A DNA stretch of 64,000 nt, taken from contig JAGQPX010000116.1 of NCBI GenBank assembly GCA_020426505.1, forward strand, positions 1 to 64,000, written 5' to 3'. The notes beneath the pieces are model-generated. The model was not told where the DNA came from and made no database searches. It worked only from the letters and a program-made list of their open reading frames with translations. The translations under genes and the position numbers were made by a program. Every line of letters begins with the position of its first letter. Position 1 is the first letter of the stretch. Source of the stretch: Planctomycetaceae bacterium (lineage in GTDB: Bacteria > Planctomycetota > Planctomycetia > Planctomycetales > Planctomycetaceae). Positions 44,253 to 53,184 of the stretch are shown here, one piece after another.

Positions 44253-45539
44253 ATGGCTTTCCCAATCCGCAAAACGCTCCTGACCGCTGCACTCTTCGGG
44301 TGTGTCGTCACCGGTGCGAGCATGGCGGAGGAGACAGCTCATGTTAGTCGACGGACTGCACGTGCGATCCAACTCACGCCGACTGAGCAACTCGTCGAAC
44401 GGGGACAGTCGCGACTGGCGCGAGGGAACTATGCGGCTGCCCGGGCCGACTTCGATCGAGCCTGGCGTGCAGGGGATCATTCGCCCGAGGTTCATCAACT
44501 GCTCATTCGCTGTCTCGTCGGCGAGCGGAAACTGAGCCTTGCCGAGGAGGAGGCACGCCGTCTGCTGAATGAGCATCCGGAGATGGCATCCGTGCACGTT
44601 ACCCTCGCACACATCGCATATCTGTCTGACGATTATCAAACGGCGATTGACGAGGCATCGGTAGCGATCGCACAGGGAGCGCGGCTCGCGGATGGCTGCT
44701 TCGTTCGTGCCTATGCGCATGCTCGGCTCGGACAACTCGAAGAAGCGCTGGTCGACAGTCGCCGGGCAGCCGCAGAACCGCGCGACACGTCCGACTTTCG
44801 AGCCGAGGCACCCCATTTGTTGCACGGAGCCATTCTGCAACAGTTGAATCGTGATGAGGATGCCCTGCTCGCTTACGAACGAGCCCTGCGGTTCAATGAG
44901 AATTCGACCGAGGCTCTTGTTGGCCAGTGGACCTGTTATCAACGCATGCAGATGTTGCCCGCCGCATTCCTCGTCGCCGAGGAAATGCTGGCGATGAGTC
45001 CCGATGCAGTCGAAACGCTGGAGGCAAACGCGGTCTCGCATCGTCAGTTCAAGGAGTACGACGTCGCCCTGCAGTTCGCGACGCGCTGGCGAGAGGCGTT
45101 GTTCTCCGATCCGCGTCCGTGTGTCGAACAGGCGCGATCGCTGATCGCCATGCATCGCTGGATCCCGGCAAGGGAGACGTTGGAGGAAGCTGTGGCTCGC
45201 GATGATCAGGACTTGCCGGCGCTGGTCGAACTTTCGCGGCTCCTCGTCAGTTGTCCGGACCGTGACATTCGTGACGTGGAGTTTGCCCAGCAATTGGCCG
45301 AGCGGGCCTGTCTGCTGACCGATTGGGAGTCTCCCACGATCATGGGCATCCTCGTTTCCGCTCATGCGGCTCAAGGGCATCAACACCAGGCGGCTCGCCT
45401 CATTGATCGTTGCCTCTCCTTGTTGCCGCTGGACGCCCCGTCACGGGAAATCTATGCTGCCTTGCTATCGGAACTGGAATCGCCAGACACTGCGAGAATT
45501 GCAGAGGGAGACGATCAAGTCCCCTCAACAACTCGCTGA
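44253..45539 (+). CDS. Secreted TPR protein
   Basis: A 428-residue protein with signal peptide (TLLTAALFGCVVTGASMA) and about eight TPR-like helix pairs, such as ERGQSRLARGNYAAARADFD, LIRCLVGERKLSLAEEEARR, IAYLSDDYQTAIDEASVA and AHARLGQLEEALVDSRRA. TPRs form a peptide-binding solenoid. The gene precedes the exporter genes by about 95 bp on the same strand, so it may serve that system, but no direct evidence exists. A GTG three codons before ATG 44253 is the alternative start. Confidence 0.78.
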   Translation: MAFPIRKTLLTAALFGCVVTGASMAEETAHVSRRTARAIQLTPTEQLVERGQSRLARGNYAAARADFDRAWRAGDHSPEVHQLLIRCLVGERKLSLAEEEARRLLNEHPEMASVHVTLAHIAYLSDDYQTAIDEASVAIAQGARLADGCFVRAYAHARLGQLEEALVDSRRAAAEPRDTSDFRAEAPHLLHGAILQQLNRDEDALLAYERALRFNENSTEALVGQWTCYQRMQMLPAAFLVAEEMLAMSPDAVETLEANAVSHRQFKEYDVALQFATRWREALFSDPRPCVEQARSLIAMHRWIPARETLEEAVARDDQDLPALVELSRLLVSCPDRDIRDVEFAQQLAERACLLTDWESPTIMGILVSAHAAQGHQHQAARLIDRCLSLLPLDAPSREIYAALLSELESPDTARIAEGDDQVPSTTR

Positions 45540-45635
45540 GAGGAATCAGCGAGATCGCCGAACGATCGGTCTCGGAATTGACGGCTGAGCCGCTGCAACC
45601 GACCATGAAGGCGTCCCCTGTTGGAGCCCGCCCAC

Positions 45636-46391
45636 GTGAGTCTCTCTTCCGATTCTGTCCCCGCACTCGTCCAATCGCCCGACACGTCCGTGACCGTCTT
45701 CGCGACGGAAGATGTAACGAAGGTCTATGAGATGGGCGAGGTCGAGGTGCAGGCGCTGCGTGGCGTCGACCTCGAACTGTTTGAGCGGGAGTTCGTGGTC
45801 CTGCTCGGACCGTCCGGCAGTGGAAAGTCGACCCTGCTTAACATCCTCGGCGGACTGGATATGCCCACGACCGGCATCGTGCGATACCGCGATCAAGAGA
45901 TCACGGCCTTCGATGATGCAGCGATGACACGCTACCGCCGTGATCACGTCGGCTTCGTGTTCCAGTTCTACAATCTCATCCCCTCCCTGACAGCGAAAGA
46001 GAACGTCGCACTCGTGACCGAGGTCGCCCTCAATCCGATGGAGCCGGAAGACGCACTCGGACTCGTCGGGCTTGCGGATCGCGTGGACCACTTCCCCGCC
46101 CAACTCTCGGGTGGCGAGCAGCAGCGGGTCGCCATCGCCCGCGCGATCGCCAAGCAGCCGGACGTCCTGCTCTGCGACGAACCGACCGGCGCTCTCGACG
46201 TACACACGGGCGTGGTCGTGCTCGAAGTCATCGACCGCATCAACCGCGAACTGGGCACCACGACCGCAGTCATCACCCACAACGCAGCCATCTCCGACAT
46301 GGCCCACCGCGTCATCAGCATGAAAGACGGCCGCATCAGTGACGTGCGCACGAACGACGAACGATTGAGTCCCGAACAACTGGAATGGTAA
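45636..46391 (+). CDS. ABC transporter ATPase, LolD/MacB type
   Basis: A 251-residue ATPase of the MacB/LolD/DevA group. Walker A is [18 protein letters not shown], the signature is [20 protein letters not shown], Walker B is [12 protein letters not shown] and the H-loop is [26 protein letters not shown] is the typical Q-loop of this group. It powers the FtsX-type permease encoded 79 bp downstream. The start is uncertain: GTG 45636 has GGAG nine bases before it, while TTG 45621 is also in frame. Confidence 0.93.
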   Translation: MSLSSDSVPALVQSPDTSVTVFATEDVTKVYEMGEVEVQALRGVDLELFEREFVVLLGPSGSGKSTLLNILGGLDMPTTGIVRYRDQEITAFDDAAMTRYRRDHVGFVFQFYNLIPSLTAKENVALVTEVALNPMEPEDALGLVGLADRVDHFPAQLSGGEQQRVAIARAIAKQPDVLLCDEPTGALDVHTGVVVLEVIDRINRELGTTTAVITHNAAISDMAHRVISMKDGRISDVRTNDERLSPEQLEW

Positions 46392-46401
46392 AGGGAGTCA
46401 A

Positions 46402-46468
46402 TGGGTGGACGAGTTGATGAGTTGAATAATGCTCATCACGCGCCCTCGCTCATCAGCCCGTCAACTCA
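46402..46468. repeat. Short-period words between ABC ATPase and permease genes
   Basis: The spacer holds GACGAGTTGATGAGTTGA and, on the other side, CTCATCAGCCCGTCAACTCA. TGAGTTGA (46418-46425) pairs perfectly with TCAACTCA (46461-46468), and CTCATCA occurs twice with drift. It is a weaker member of the class seen at 35190 and 55418. Confidence 0.45.
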
Positions 46469-46470
46469 AA

Positions 46471-48834
46471 ATGACCGCTCTGCATCGTAAACTTCTCCGT
46501 GATCTGCTGCACATGAAGGGGCAGGCGATCGCGATTTCGCTGGTGATTGCCAGTGGAATCGCGGTGTTTGTGATGGCTGTCAGTGCTCATGAAGCACTGA
46601 CGTTGACGCGGTCAGCGTACTATGATCGGTACCGGTTTGCGGAAGTGTTCGCTTCCATGAAGCGGGCGCCACTGACGTTGGCCGATCGCATTGCACAGAT
46701 TCCCGGCGTCGCTCAGGTCGAGCCGCGGGTGGTTATGGATGTGACGCTCGATATCGAAGGGTTGAGTGAGCCGGCAATAGGACGCATGATCTCGATCCCC
46801 GCTGACCGGCGACCGGGATTGAACGATGTCTATCTCAAGGAAGGCCGCTACATCGAGCCGTATCATCCGAACGAAGTCCTCGTCAGTGATACGTTCGTCG
46901 AGGCTCATGGACTCAAACCGGGTGACTCGTTCGAAGCGATCCTCAACGGCAACCGACAAACGCTGCACATCGTGGGCGTCGCACTTTCACCCGAGTACGT
47001 GCTTCAGATTCGCCCCGGCGAGATCATTCCGGACAAGAAGCGGTTTGCGATCATCTGGATGGACGAGCGGGAACTGGACTCTGCCTTCGACATGGAGGGA
47101 GCCTTCAACAACATCACGCTGACGTTATTGCGAGGAACTTCCGAGCGGGAGGTCATCACACGGCTGGATGATCTCATCGAACCTTACGGCGGGGCGGGTT
47201 CTCATGGTCGTGACGAGCAGTTGTCCGCCCGGTTCCTGGACGACGAACTGAAAGGGCTGCGGGCCAATGCGATCGTCTCGCCGACGATCTTCCTCAGCGT
47301 TGCCGTGTTCCTGCTGCATGTGGTGATCACGCGAGTCATCAGCACGCAGCGGGAACAGATCGCAGCCCTCAAAGCCTTCGGTTACACACACTGGGAAGTC
47401 GGCCTGCACTACATGCAGTTTGTGATGGTCATCACGACCTTTGGAGCCATTGTGGGGATCGCCGCCGGCGGCTGGCTCGGCAAGGCGATCACCGGGTTTT
47501 ACGCGGAGTTCTATCGTTTTCCGGAGTATCTTTACCGATTCGATTTGCGCGTCGTGGCGATCGCATTGTCGATGAGTGTGATCGCGGCGGTGATTGGCAC
47601 GATGAGTGCCGTACGACAGGCCGTGCTGTTGCCCCCGGCAGAGGCAATGAGACCTGCTCCGCCCGCGCAGTTTCGAGAGACGTTGATGGAGCGACTCGGA
47701 TTATCACGTGTGTTCTCCGCGAGCGGACGGATGATCATCCGCGAACTCGAACGCCGTCCATGGAAGGCTCTGATGTCGACAGTCGGCATCGCATTCGCAG
47801 TCGCAGTGCTGATTCTCGGCCGGTTCGCCGTCGACGCCTTTGATTACATGATGGACTTCCAATACTTCGTGACCCAGCGACAGGACGTCAGCGTGACATT
47901 CGTCGAGCCGCTGTCGGCTGACTCTCAGTTCGAGTTGCAGCAGTTGCCGGGGGTCCTGAGGAGCGAGACCTATCGAGCGGTCGGAGCCAAGTTGCGGCAT
48001 GAGCATCGCTACCGCAACGTGGCCATTCTCGGTTTGAGTGACAACCGCGAGTTGTATCGACTGATCGACGCGCGGGAGCATCAAACGAAGCTGCCGAAGA
48101 ACGGGCTAATGCTCTCCGACAAACTGGCAGAAGTGTTGCATGTCGAAGTCGGTGACACGCTCACGGTCGAAGTGCTCGAAGGAGAACGGCCAACGTGGGA
48201 GGTGCCCGTTGAAGCATTGATCTACGAATTCCAGGGGACGAACGCCTACATGAGCCGTGCCGCTCTGGATGATCTGCTTCGCGAAGAGGGGAGCATCTCG
48301 GGAGCGTACCTGCGAGTCGACGGAACGAAACTCGACACGTTGTACCAACAGTTGAAGGAGACGCCTCGCGTGGCTGGCGTGCTGCTGAAGGATGCCGCAC
48401 TGGAGGGGTTTCAGGAGACGGTCGCGGAGAACCAGTACATCATGCAGGGGTTCAACACCATGTTCGCCTGCATCATTGCCTTCGGGGTCGTGTACAACAC
48501 GGCTCGCATCTCGTTGTCTGAACGCAGCCGCGAGATGGGGACGTTACGGGTCATCGGCTTTACGCGACTCGAGGTGTCGTCCATCCTGTTGGGCGAGTTG
48601 GCTGTGATCACCCTCGCAGCAATCCCCGTCGGCTTTGGCGTTGGCTACCTGTTCGCAGTCGCGTTAGCGAAGGGGTTTGAGACCGAACTCTTCCGCATCC
48701 CGATTGTCCTCAGCCCGGAGACACTTGCATTTGCAGCGGGGGTGACGATCATCGCCAGTGTGATCTCCGGCCTGATCGTCCGACGTCAGATCGATCACAT
48801 GGACCTGGTGTCGGTGCTGAAACAGAAGGAGTGA
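46471..48834 (+). CDS. FtsX-type ABC permease (double module)
   Basis: A 787-residue permease with two FtsX modules. The first opens with AIAISLVIASGIAVFVMAVS, has a large extracytoplasmic domain with DVTLDIEGLSEPAIGRMI, then helices (IFLSVAVFLLHVVITRVI, FVMVITTFGAIVGIAAGGWL). The second has LMSTVGIAFAVAVLILGRFA, a second periplasmic domain and closing helices (FACIIAFGVVYNTARISL, AAGVTIIASVISGLIV). AALKAFGYTHWEVGLHYMQ and TLRVIGFTRLEVSSILLGE are FtsX coupling motifs. It pairs with the ATPase and the HlyD-like adaptor as an exporter. ATG 46471 was chosen since the 14-residue extension is in the repeat spacer. Confidence 0.92.
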   Translation: MTALHRKLLRDLLHMKGQAIAISLVIASGIAVFVMAVSAHEALTLTRSAYYDRYRFAEVFASMKRAPLTLADRIAQIPGVAQVEPRVVMDVTLDIEGLSEPAIGRMISIPADRRPGLNDVYLKEGRYIEPYHPNEVLVSDTFVEAHGLKPGDSFEAILNGNRQTLHIVGVALSPEYVLQIRPGEIIPDKKRFAIIWMDERELDSAFDMEGAFNNITLTLLRGTSEREVITRLDDLIEPYGGAGSHGRDEQLSARFLDDELKGLRANAIVSPTIFLSVAVFLLHVVITRVISTQREQIAALKAFGYTHWEVGLHYMQFVMVITTFGAIVGIAAGGWLGKAITGFYAEFYRFPEYLYRFDLRVVAIALSMSVIAAVIGTMSAVRQAVLLPPAEAMRPAPPAQFRETLMERLGLSRVFSASGRMIIRELERRPWKALMSTVGIAFAVAVLILGRFAVDAFDYMMDFQYFVTQRQDVSVTFVEPLSADSQFELQQLPGVLRSETYRAVGAKLRHEHRYRNVAILGLSDNRELYRLIDAREHQTKLPKNGLMLSDKLAEVLHVEVGDTLTVEVLEGERPTWEVPVEALIYEFQGTNAYMSRAALDDLLREEGSISGAYLRVDGTKLDTLYQQLKETPRVAGVLLKDAALEGFQETVAENQYIMQGFNTMFACIIAFGVVYNTARISLSERSREMGTLRVIGFTRLEVSSILLGELAVITLAAIPVGFGVGYLFAVALAKGFETELFRIPIVLSPETLAFAAGVTIIASVISGLIVRRQIDHMDLVSVLKQKE

Positions 48835-48835
48835 C

Positions 48836-48999
48836 GAGTTGTCAGTGTTCAGCGATCAGTACTCAGTCGGAAGCCAACAGAGATTACTGAACGTCAGTGT
48901 GATTCATGCCAAATCAGTGAGGGTGGCAGGGTCAGTAGCGAAGCGGATGGCCCTGCGATCGCCGGACCGGGCCTTCCCGTTGGTCAGACCCGGCCACCC
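48836..48999. repeat. Compound hairpin region between permease and adaptor genes
   Basis: First comes the octamer-like array GTCAGTGTTCAGCGATCAGT then ACTCAGT (48841-48867). Then an inverted pair frames the rest: GGGTGGCAGGGTC (48921-48933) and GACCCGGCCACCC (48987-48999), 12 of 13 pairs. Between lie GCAGGG/CCCTGC (48926-48931, 48951-48956) and CCGGGCC/GACCCGG (48967-48973, 48987-48993), so rival folds are possible. Confidence 0.6.
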
Positions 49000-49044
49000 A
49001 ACCGCGATCAGCCAATCAACTTCACATCGAATCGGGAATTGAGA

Positions 49045-50301
49045 GTGGCGAAACCTGCAAAATCTCGCATCGGCACTTGGCTTCGTCGACTAGCAATGCT
49101 GGCTGTCGCCCTCGGCATCGTGGGGATGATCGTGTATGCGATCCTGCCCAAACCGGTCGGCGTCGATCTCGGGACGGTGGAAAGTGGTCCATTGAAAGTG
49201 ACTGTCGACGAGGATGGTCGCACTCGGATCAAGGAACAGTACGTTGTCTCCGCGCCGCTCAGTGGTCGACTGCTGCGGATCGGTCTCGACGTCGGTGATG
49301 AGGTCATCGCCGGCGAGACGACGATCGCCCGCATTGAGCCGACCGATCCGGAACTCCTCGATCCACGTGCTCAGGCTCAGTCGGAAGCGCGGGTCAAAGC
49401 GGCCGAAGCGAGATTGAAGCAGTCGCAGACACAACTCGATCGCACGAAGGCATCGATGGACTTTGCTGAGTCGGAGATTGGGCGTTTGCGTGGCCTCCGG
49501 GAAAAAGGAGCTGCGACGCCGTCGCAGTTGGATCAGAAGGAGATGCAATTTCGTACTGCGACGGAGGACTTCCGGGCGGCCAAGTTTGCAGAAGAGATCG
49601 CCCGGTTCGAGTTGCAACTTGAACAAGCCGCCCTGCTCCGCACACAGGATGCCGGCGAGGCGACGGAGGATGACGGCAGTGACGCACCCGCTTCTTCGAA
49701 CAATGGCCAATTCATCATCCGCTCGCCAATCTCCGGTCGAGTGCTGAAGCTCGAACAGGAGAGTGCGACCATCATCACCCCCGGCACGCCCCTGATGCAA
49801 CTCGGCGACCCGGCTGACCTGGAGGTCGTTGTTGACGTGCTCTCCCGCGATGCGGTGCGGATCGAGCCGGGAGCGAAAGCCGAACTCGACCAGTGGGGCG
49901 GCGATGACCCGCTTGACGCGACCGTCCGTCTCATCGAACCCTCCGGCTTCACCAAGATCTCAGCCCTCGGCGTCGAAGAGCAACGTGTGAACGTCATCCT
50001 TGATCTCGATGACCCACCGGAGGATCGTACCACGCTGGGCGACAACTTCCGCGTCGAGGCTCACATCGTTGTGTGGGAAGAACCGACAGTGCTCAAGGTT
50101 TCCAACAGCGCCCTGTTCCGCCACGAAGGCCAGTGGTCCGTGTTCCGCATCAACGACTCACGCGCCCACCTGCAACCAATCGAACTCGGCCACCAGAACA
50201 GCCTCGAATCCGAGATCACATCCGGCGTGGTGGAAGGCAACCGCATCGTGCTTCACCCGAGCGATCAAGTGACCGATGGAGTTGAGGTGTTCGAGAGATA
50301 G
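49045..50301 (+). CDS. HlyD/MacA-type periplasmic adaptor
   Basis: A 418-residue membrane fusion protein. After a single helix (LAMLAVALGIVGMIVYAIL) come the split lipoyl domain (APLSGRLLRIGLDVGDEVIA, and its partner IRSPISGRVLKLEQESATII), the helical hairpin of about 110 residues (EARLKQSQTQLDRTKASMDF, RGLREKGAATPSQLDQKEMQ) and a beta-barrel (LEVVVDVLSRDAVRIEPGAK). It links the inner-membrane ABC permease to an outer-membrane channel, which is not encoded here. GTG 49045 has GGGA seven bases upstream; TTG 49039 is the alternative. Confidence 0.92.
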   Translation: MAKPAKSRIGTWLRRLAMLAVALGIVGMIVYAILPKPVGVDLGTVESGPLKVTVDEDGRTRIKEQYVVSAPLSGRLLRIGLDVGDEVIAGETTIARIEPTDPELLDPRAQAQSEARVKAAEARLKQSQTQLDRTKASMDFAESEIGRLRGLREKGAATPSQLDQKEMQFRTATEDFRAAKFAEEIARFELQLEQAALLRTQDAGEATEDDGSDAPASSNNGQFIIRSPISGRVLKLEQESATIITPGTPLMQLGDPADLEVVVDVLSRDAVRIEPGAKAELDQWGGDDPLDATVRLIEPSGFTKISALGVEEQRVNVILDLDDPPEDRTTLGDNFRVEAHIVVWEEPTVLKVSNSALFRHEGQWSVFRINDSRAHLQPIELGHQNSLESEITSGVVEGNRIVLHPSDQVTDGVEVFER

Positions 50302-50336
50302 ATTCAGAGGCATCCATTCATCAGCGAAACGATCCC

Positions 50337-50804
50337 ATGAATTCATCACGACTAGACAACCATCGTCGTGGCAACGGGTATCGGTATTGGATTGCCATAC
50401 TGGTCTTGGCGATTCTGACGGGAGCAGTCTGCCTATGGTCATTCATCCGAATCGTTGGATCACGAGAGTCCAGAATCAGCCTGTCCAACTTTCAAAGCGT
50501 TGAAGTTGGAATGGACGAGGTAATCGTGACGAAGATTCTGGGTCATCCTGATCGACGAAAGAAGAGGCTTGGCATCGTGCAGGATGATGGAACTTTCGGA
50601 ACGAACGCTCACGTTGCTCCAGCGAAGCTCCGAAGCCAGGGATATCAGGACTATGAACAACTACAGTGGACTTCTCCGGAAATCACAATCGTCGTGGTCG
50701 TCAATTCGCACGGCTTGGTCGAAACGAGCTATGCGAAAGATGGTCAGTCGAGTGATCCGGTGAGTCGGTTCGTGCGCGCGGTCGTTCCACCGAAGGCACA
50801 ATAA
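50337..50804 (+). CDS. Small membrane protein with SmpA/BamE-like segment
   Basis: A 155-residue protein with a helix near its N-terminus (WIAILVLAILTGAVCLWSFI), then SNFQSVEVGMDEVIVTKILG followed by HPDRRKKRLG. The pattern VEVGM-(6-9)-ILG-P is that of SmpA/BamE-like small lipoproteins, where it starts a two-helix/three-strand fold; here anchoring is by a helix, not a lipid. The end reads IVVVVNSHGLVETSY. The gene lies 36 bp after the adaptor gene and may belong to that operon. This fold call is inference. Confidence 0.6.
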   Translation: MNSSRLDNHRRGNGYRYWIAILVLAILTGAVCLWSFIRIVGSRESRISLSNFQSVEVGMDEVIVTKILGHPDRRKKRLGIVQDDGTFGTNAHVAPAKLRSQGYQDYEQLQWTSPEITIVVVVNSHGLVETSYAKDGQSSDPVSRFVRAVVPPKAQ

Positions 50805-50808
50805 GAAC

Positions 50809-51306
50809 TCATAAGAGGTTCAGCTTCTCAGGCCGCGTCTGTGGTGGGCGGCAGCAGTCGTTGCAGAGGCCGGTGACTTCGAGGCGGTGGCCTTCCATGC
50901 GGAAACCGCGATCACGTGCCACTTCGGCCAAGATCTCTTTAATCTCGGAGTTCCGGAATTCGATCAGCGTGCCGCACTTGCGGCAGATCAAATGGTCGTG
51001 TTGAGGGTATCCGTAATCGTGCTCGTAGACTTCGCGGCCATCCTGCCGGGCGACGCTGCGGAGTAATCCCGCTTCGACCAGTTGCTCGAGCGTGCGGTAC
51101 ACGGTCGAACGGCTGACGCGTCGTGTGTCCTGCCGTTGTGAAACGCGGCTGATGAGTTGATCCGCATCGAAGTGTTCATGATCCGCGAAAACCTCTTCCA
51201 CGATGATCGTGCGCTCGCGCGTCATGCGCTTGCCGCGCGTCACGAGGTATTCCTGGAACTTCTCCATCGGAGAGACGGAGACAGCGGGGGCGACAAGTTC
51301 GCTCAT
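50809..51306 (-). CDS. fur: Fur-family metal-responsive regulator
   Basis: A 165-residue Fur-family repressor. The winged helix includes TRERTIIVEEVFADHEHFDA and RRVSRSTVYRTLEQLVEAGL. The regulatory site residues are in DYGYPQHDHLICRKCGTLIE, with the CRKC zinc-knuckle pair and a second Cys pair at GLCNDCCRPP. The subtype, Fur, Zur or PerR, cannot be decided; HDHLIC-xxC and CNDC suggest a structural zinc. The frame runs to 51393, but ATG 51306 gives standard length. It is convergent with the preceding gene, 4 bp between stops. Confidence 0.9.
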   Translation of the reverse strand: MSELVAPAVSVSPMEKFQEYLVTRGKRMTRERTIIVEEVFADHEHFDADQLISRVSQRQDTRRVSRSTVYRTLEQLVEAGLLRSVARQDGREVYEHDYGYPQHDHLICRKCGTLIEFRNSEIKEILAEVARDRGFRMEGHRLEVTGLCNDCCRPPQTRPEKLNLL

Positions 51307-51399
51307 GAGGCATTCGAGTTGGGATCGGAGTTTGATGGGTTGTTGACGGGCGACGCAATACGTCAGCTCAACGCAGTCGACCGCAGCAACCACTCACGA

Positions 51400-51768
51400 T
51401 CAACGAACATCACGCAGCATCCGCTCGACAGCCGACTCCAGTTTGTCGTCCGTTTCATACGTACCTGCGTCGATCTCAGCTTTGATGCGTGCGAGACGCT
51501 CCGCTCGTGACTCGGCCTGCATGGGGGAGTGCTCGTTCGTTCGGACGGAACTTTCCCCTCCAACTGAAGCACGACCGTTGACATCCATGGCGGTCTCCCC
51601 TGCAAGTGCGGACTTCTCAACCGACGGTTGTTCGGGCTGATCGGCAGAATCTGCGTGTGAACGATCATACCGCAGATTGAAGATCGGCTTCAACAGGGGC
51701 TCGGCAGCCGGGTTGATGTCAGCCATGGGATCGACGCGATGAGGAGCATTTTCGTGACGGTACAGCAT
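51400..51768 (-). CDS. flgM: FlgM-like anti-sigma factor
   Basis: A 122-residue protein whose last ~35 residues match FlgM: RAERLARIKAEIDAGTYETD followed by KLESAVERMLRDV. FlgM binds sigma-28 to hold late flagellar genes off until the hook is complete. The N-terminal ~75 residues (MLYRHENAPHRVDPMADINP) are longer than in most FlgM proteins and of low complexity. ATG 51768 is preceded by AGGAGG, a full Shine-Dalgarno; the frame stays open beyond. There are no other flagellar genes in the window, so the gene is isolated. Confidence 0.75.
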   Translation of the reverse strand: MLYRHENAPHRVDPMADINPAAEPLLKPIFNLRYDRSHADSADQPEQPSVEKSALAGETAMDVNGRASVGGESSVRTNEHSPMQAESRAERLARIKAEIDAGTYETDDKLESAVERMLRDVR

Positions 51769-52409
51769 GATTTTCGCCTCCTGGCCGTCTGGCCGGTGAA
51801 AACGCGCAAGCCACACAGGCTGCGGAGGCGTCTTGCCGTAAGTGTCAGTGATGGATAAAGTTCCGACTCGACGTAATTGTCGATGCGGGTGACGGCGAGC
51901 CTTCGGAGCAGTTGAAGGCTGTCTGGCACTGAAGATTGGGAGTCGATTCCCCGAGGCTTGGAGTCTGCCGAACGAACCTGTTCGACATTTGATGACCCAA
52001 GCGGCCGTCCAGTTGTAAGATCGGCAAAGTGGTCGATCAGACATGAGGAAAACTGGAGAATCCGATCTTGGGCAGAAGCAAAGGAAGGCAAGCAGGACCG
52101 ATGGATGAACGTGGTGAAGCGATTCGAGGAAGGGGAGGAACACTAATCGGCACTAATCTTCGCTAATTGCACAATCGCTTTTCGACCGGGAATGGCCATT
52201 CATCAATTAGCGTGGATTAGTGGAAATTAGTGTTCCCGCATCGTCCGTCTTGCGAAGTATTGACTGCCATTGTTCCCTGCCCCGGATACACTCCATCGAC
52301 GTTACGTAGGCCATGATCGCCAGATCGTGGACGGGGGCGGTCCGCCTTCTGGCGAAGCCGGCTACAATTGCTATCAGCCAATCGCCGTAAGCCAACAGCC
52401 AGTGCAGCC
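51769..52409. other. Long divergent spacer with inverted repeat
   Basis: Between the flgM-like and recO genes lie 641 bp. I find no believable coding frame: the open frames on either strand lack start context and protein-like composition. The right half contains the hairpin at 52141-52232 and, just upstream of recO, words of the AGCCAA/CAGCC kind (52367-52409). Both promoters of the divergent genes should be here. Confidence 0.5.
52141..52232. repeat. Three-module inverted repeat of ATTAGTG words
   Basis: Left arm: CACTAAT, 3 nt, CACTAATC, 2 nt, CGCTAATTG (52141-52169). Right arm: CAATTAGCG, 2 nt, GATTAGTG, 3 nt, ATTAGTG (52204-52232). All 24 module positions pair, only the spacers between modules differ, giving symmetric 2x2 and 3x3 internal loops. 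The loop is 34 nt. Period within an arm is 10 bp. Confidence 0.75.
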
Positions 52410-53159
52410 ATGCCTCAGGAAAAGACCGATGCCCTTGTGATTCGCCTTGCGGACTGGAGCGAGTCCAGTCGGGTGGTGACGTTGTTCACGCGGGATTTCG
52501 GCAAGATCAGCGCATTGGCCAAGGGAGCCAAGCGGTTACGTTCATCATTCGAGGCTGGTCTTGACCTGCTTTCTGAGTCTCGGATAGTGTTCCTTCGCAA
52601 ATCATCGTCCAGTCTGGACATTCTAACCGAATCCCAACTCATCGCGCGTTTTCAGCCGTCAGCCAGCAGTCTCACGTCTCTGTATGGCGGGTATTACGTC
52701 GCGGAGTTGTTGTCCGGTCTGAGTGAAGAGTACGACCCCCATCCCCGCCTGTACCAAGTTGCGACTGACACGCTGCGAAGCCTCGAACGCAACGACGATC
52801 CGCGGCCTGCCATTCTGCGATTTGAACTTGTCCTGTTAAACGAAATTGGATGCCTGCCGGAGTTCGACGCGTGTCTGATCTGCGGCTGCCCCGTCAATGA
52901 GAAACGGACCTTCGCCTACTGGGTGAACCAGGGCGGACTCATCTGTGCCTCCTGCAAACGTCCTGAATACGAACAACGTCATATCGAAGCAGGCACCATC
53001 GCGGTGCTCAAGAAACTCTCCGACGACAATCCCGCAGTCGCCCGGAGCGTGACCCCCTCCCCTGACCAACTGACCCAACTCAGACACATCACCACAGCCG
53101 CCGTCTCTCATGTTCTTGAGCGACGGCCCTCCACATTGCGGTACCTGAACTTTGACTGA
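52410..53159 (+). CDS. recO: DNA repair protein RecO
   Basis: A 249-residue RecO, which with RecR loads RecA at SSB-coated single-strand DNA. The N-terminal OB fold reads TDALVIRLADWSESSRVVTL then TRDFGKISALAKGAKRLRS, and the zinc finger has CLICGC and CASC, with Cys pairs about 30 residues apart. The rest is helical (ILRFELVLLNEIGCLPEFDA). ATG 52410 is the fitting start. The BamD-like gene follows; a frame with start TTG overlaps the recO end, but its proper start is 25 bp beyond. Confidence 0.92.
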   Translation: MPQEKTDALVIRLADWSESSRVVTLFTRDFGKISALAKGAKRLRSSFEAGLDLLSESRIVFLRKSSSSLDILTESQLIARFQPSASSLTSLYGGYYVAELLSGLSEEYDPHPRLYQVATDTLRSLERNDDPRPAILRFELVLLNEIGCLPEFDACLICGCPVNEKRTFAYWVNQGGLICASCKRPEYEQRHIEAGTIAVLKKLSDDNPAVARSVTPSPDQLTQLRHITTAAVSHVLERRPSTLRYLNFD

Positions 53160-53184
53160 CACGACCCGGACCAAGGATGGACCG

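Noticed and set aside
44148-45386. 412-codon minus-strand frame opposite the TPR gene
   Set aside because: The TPR frame has signal peptide and repeats; the opposite frame is Cys/Arg/His rich and shadow-like.
51769-52143. Upstream extension of the FlgM-like frame
   Set aside because: A full AGGAGG before ATG 51768 marks the start, and the extension is not protein-like.
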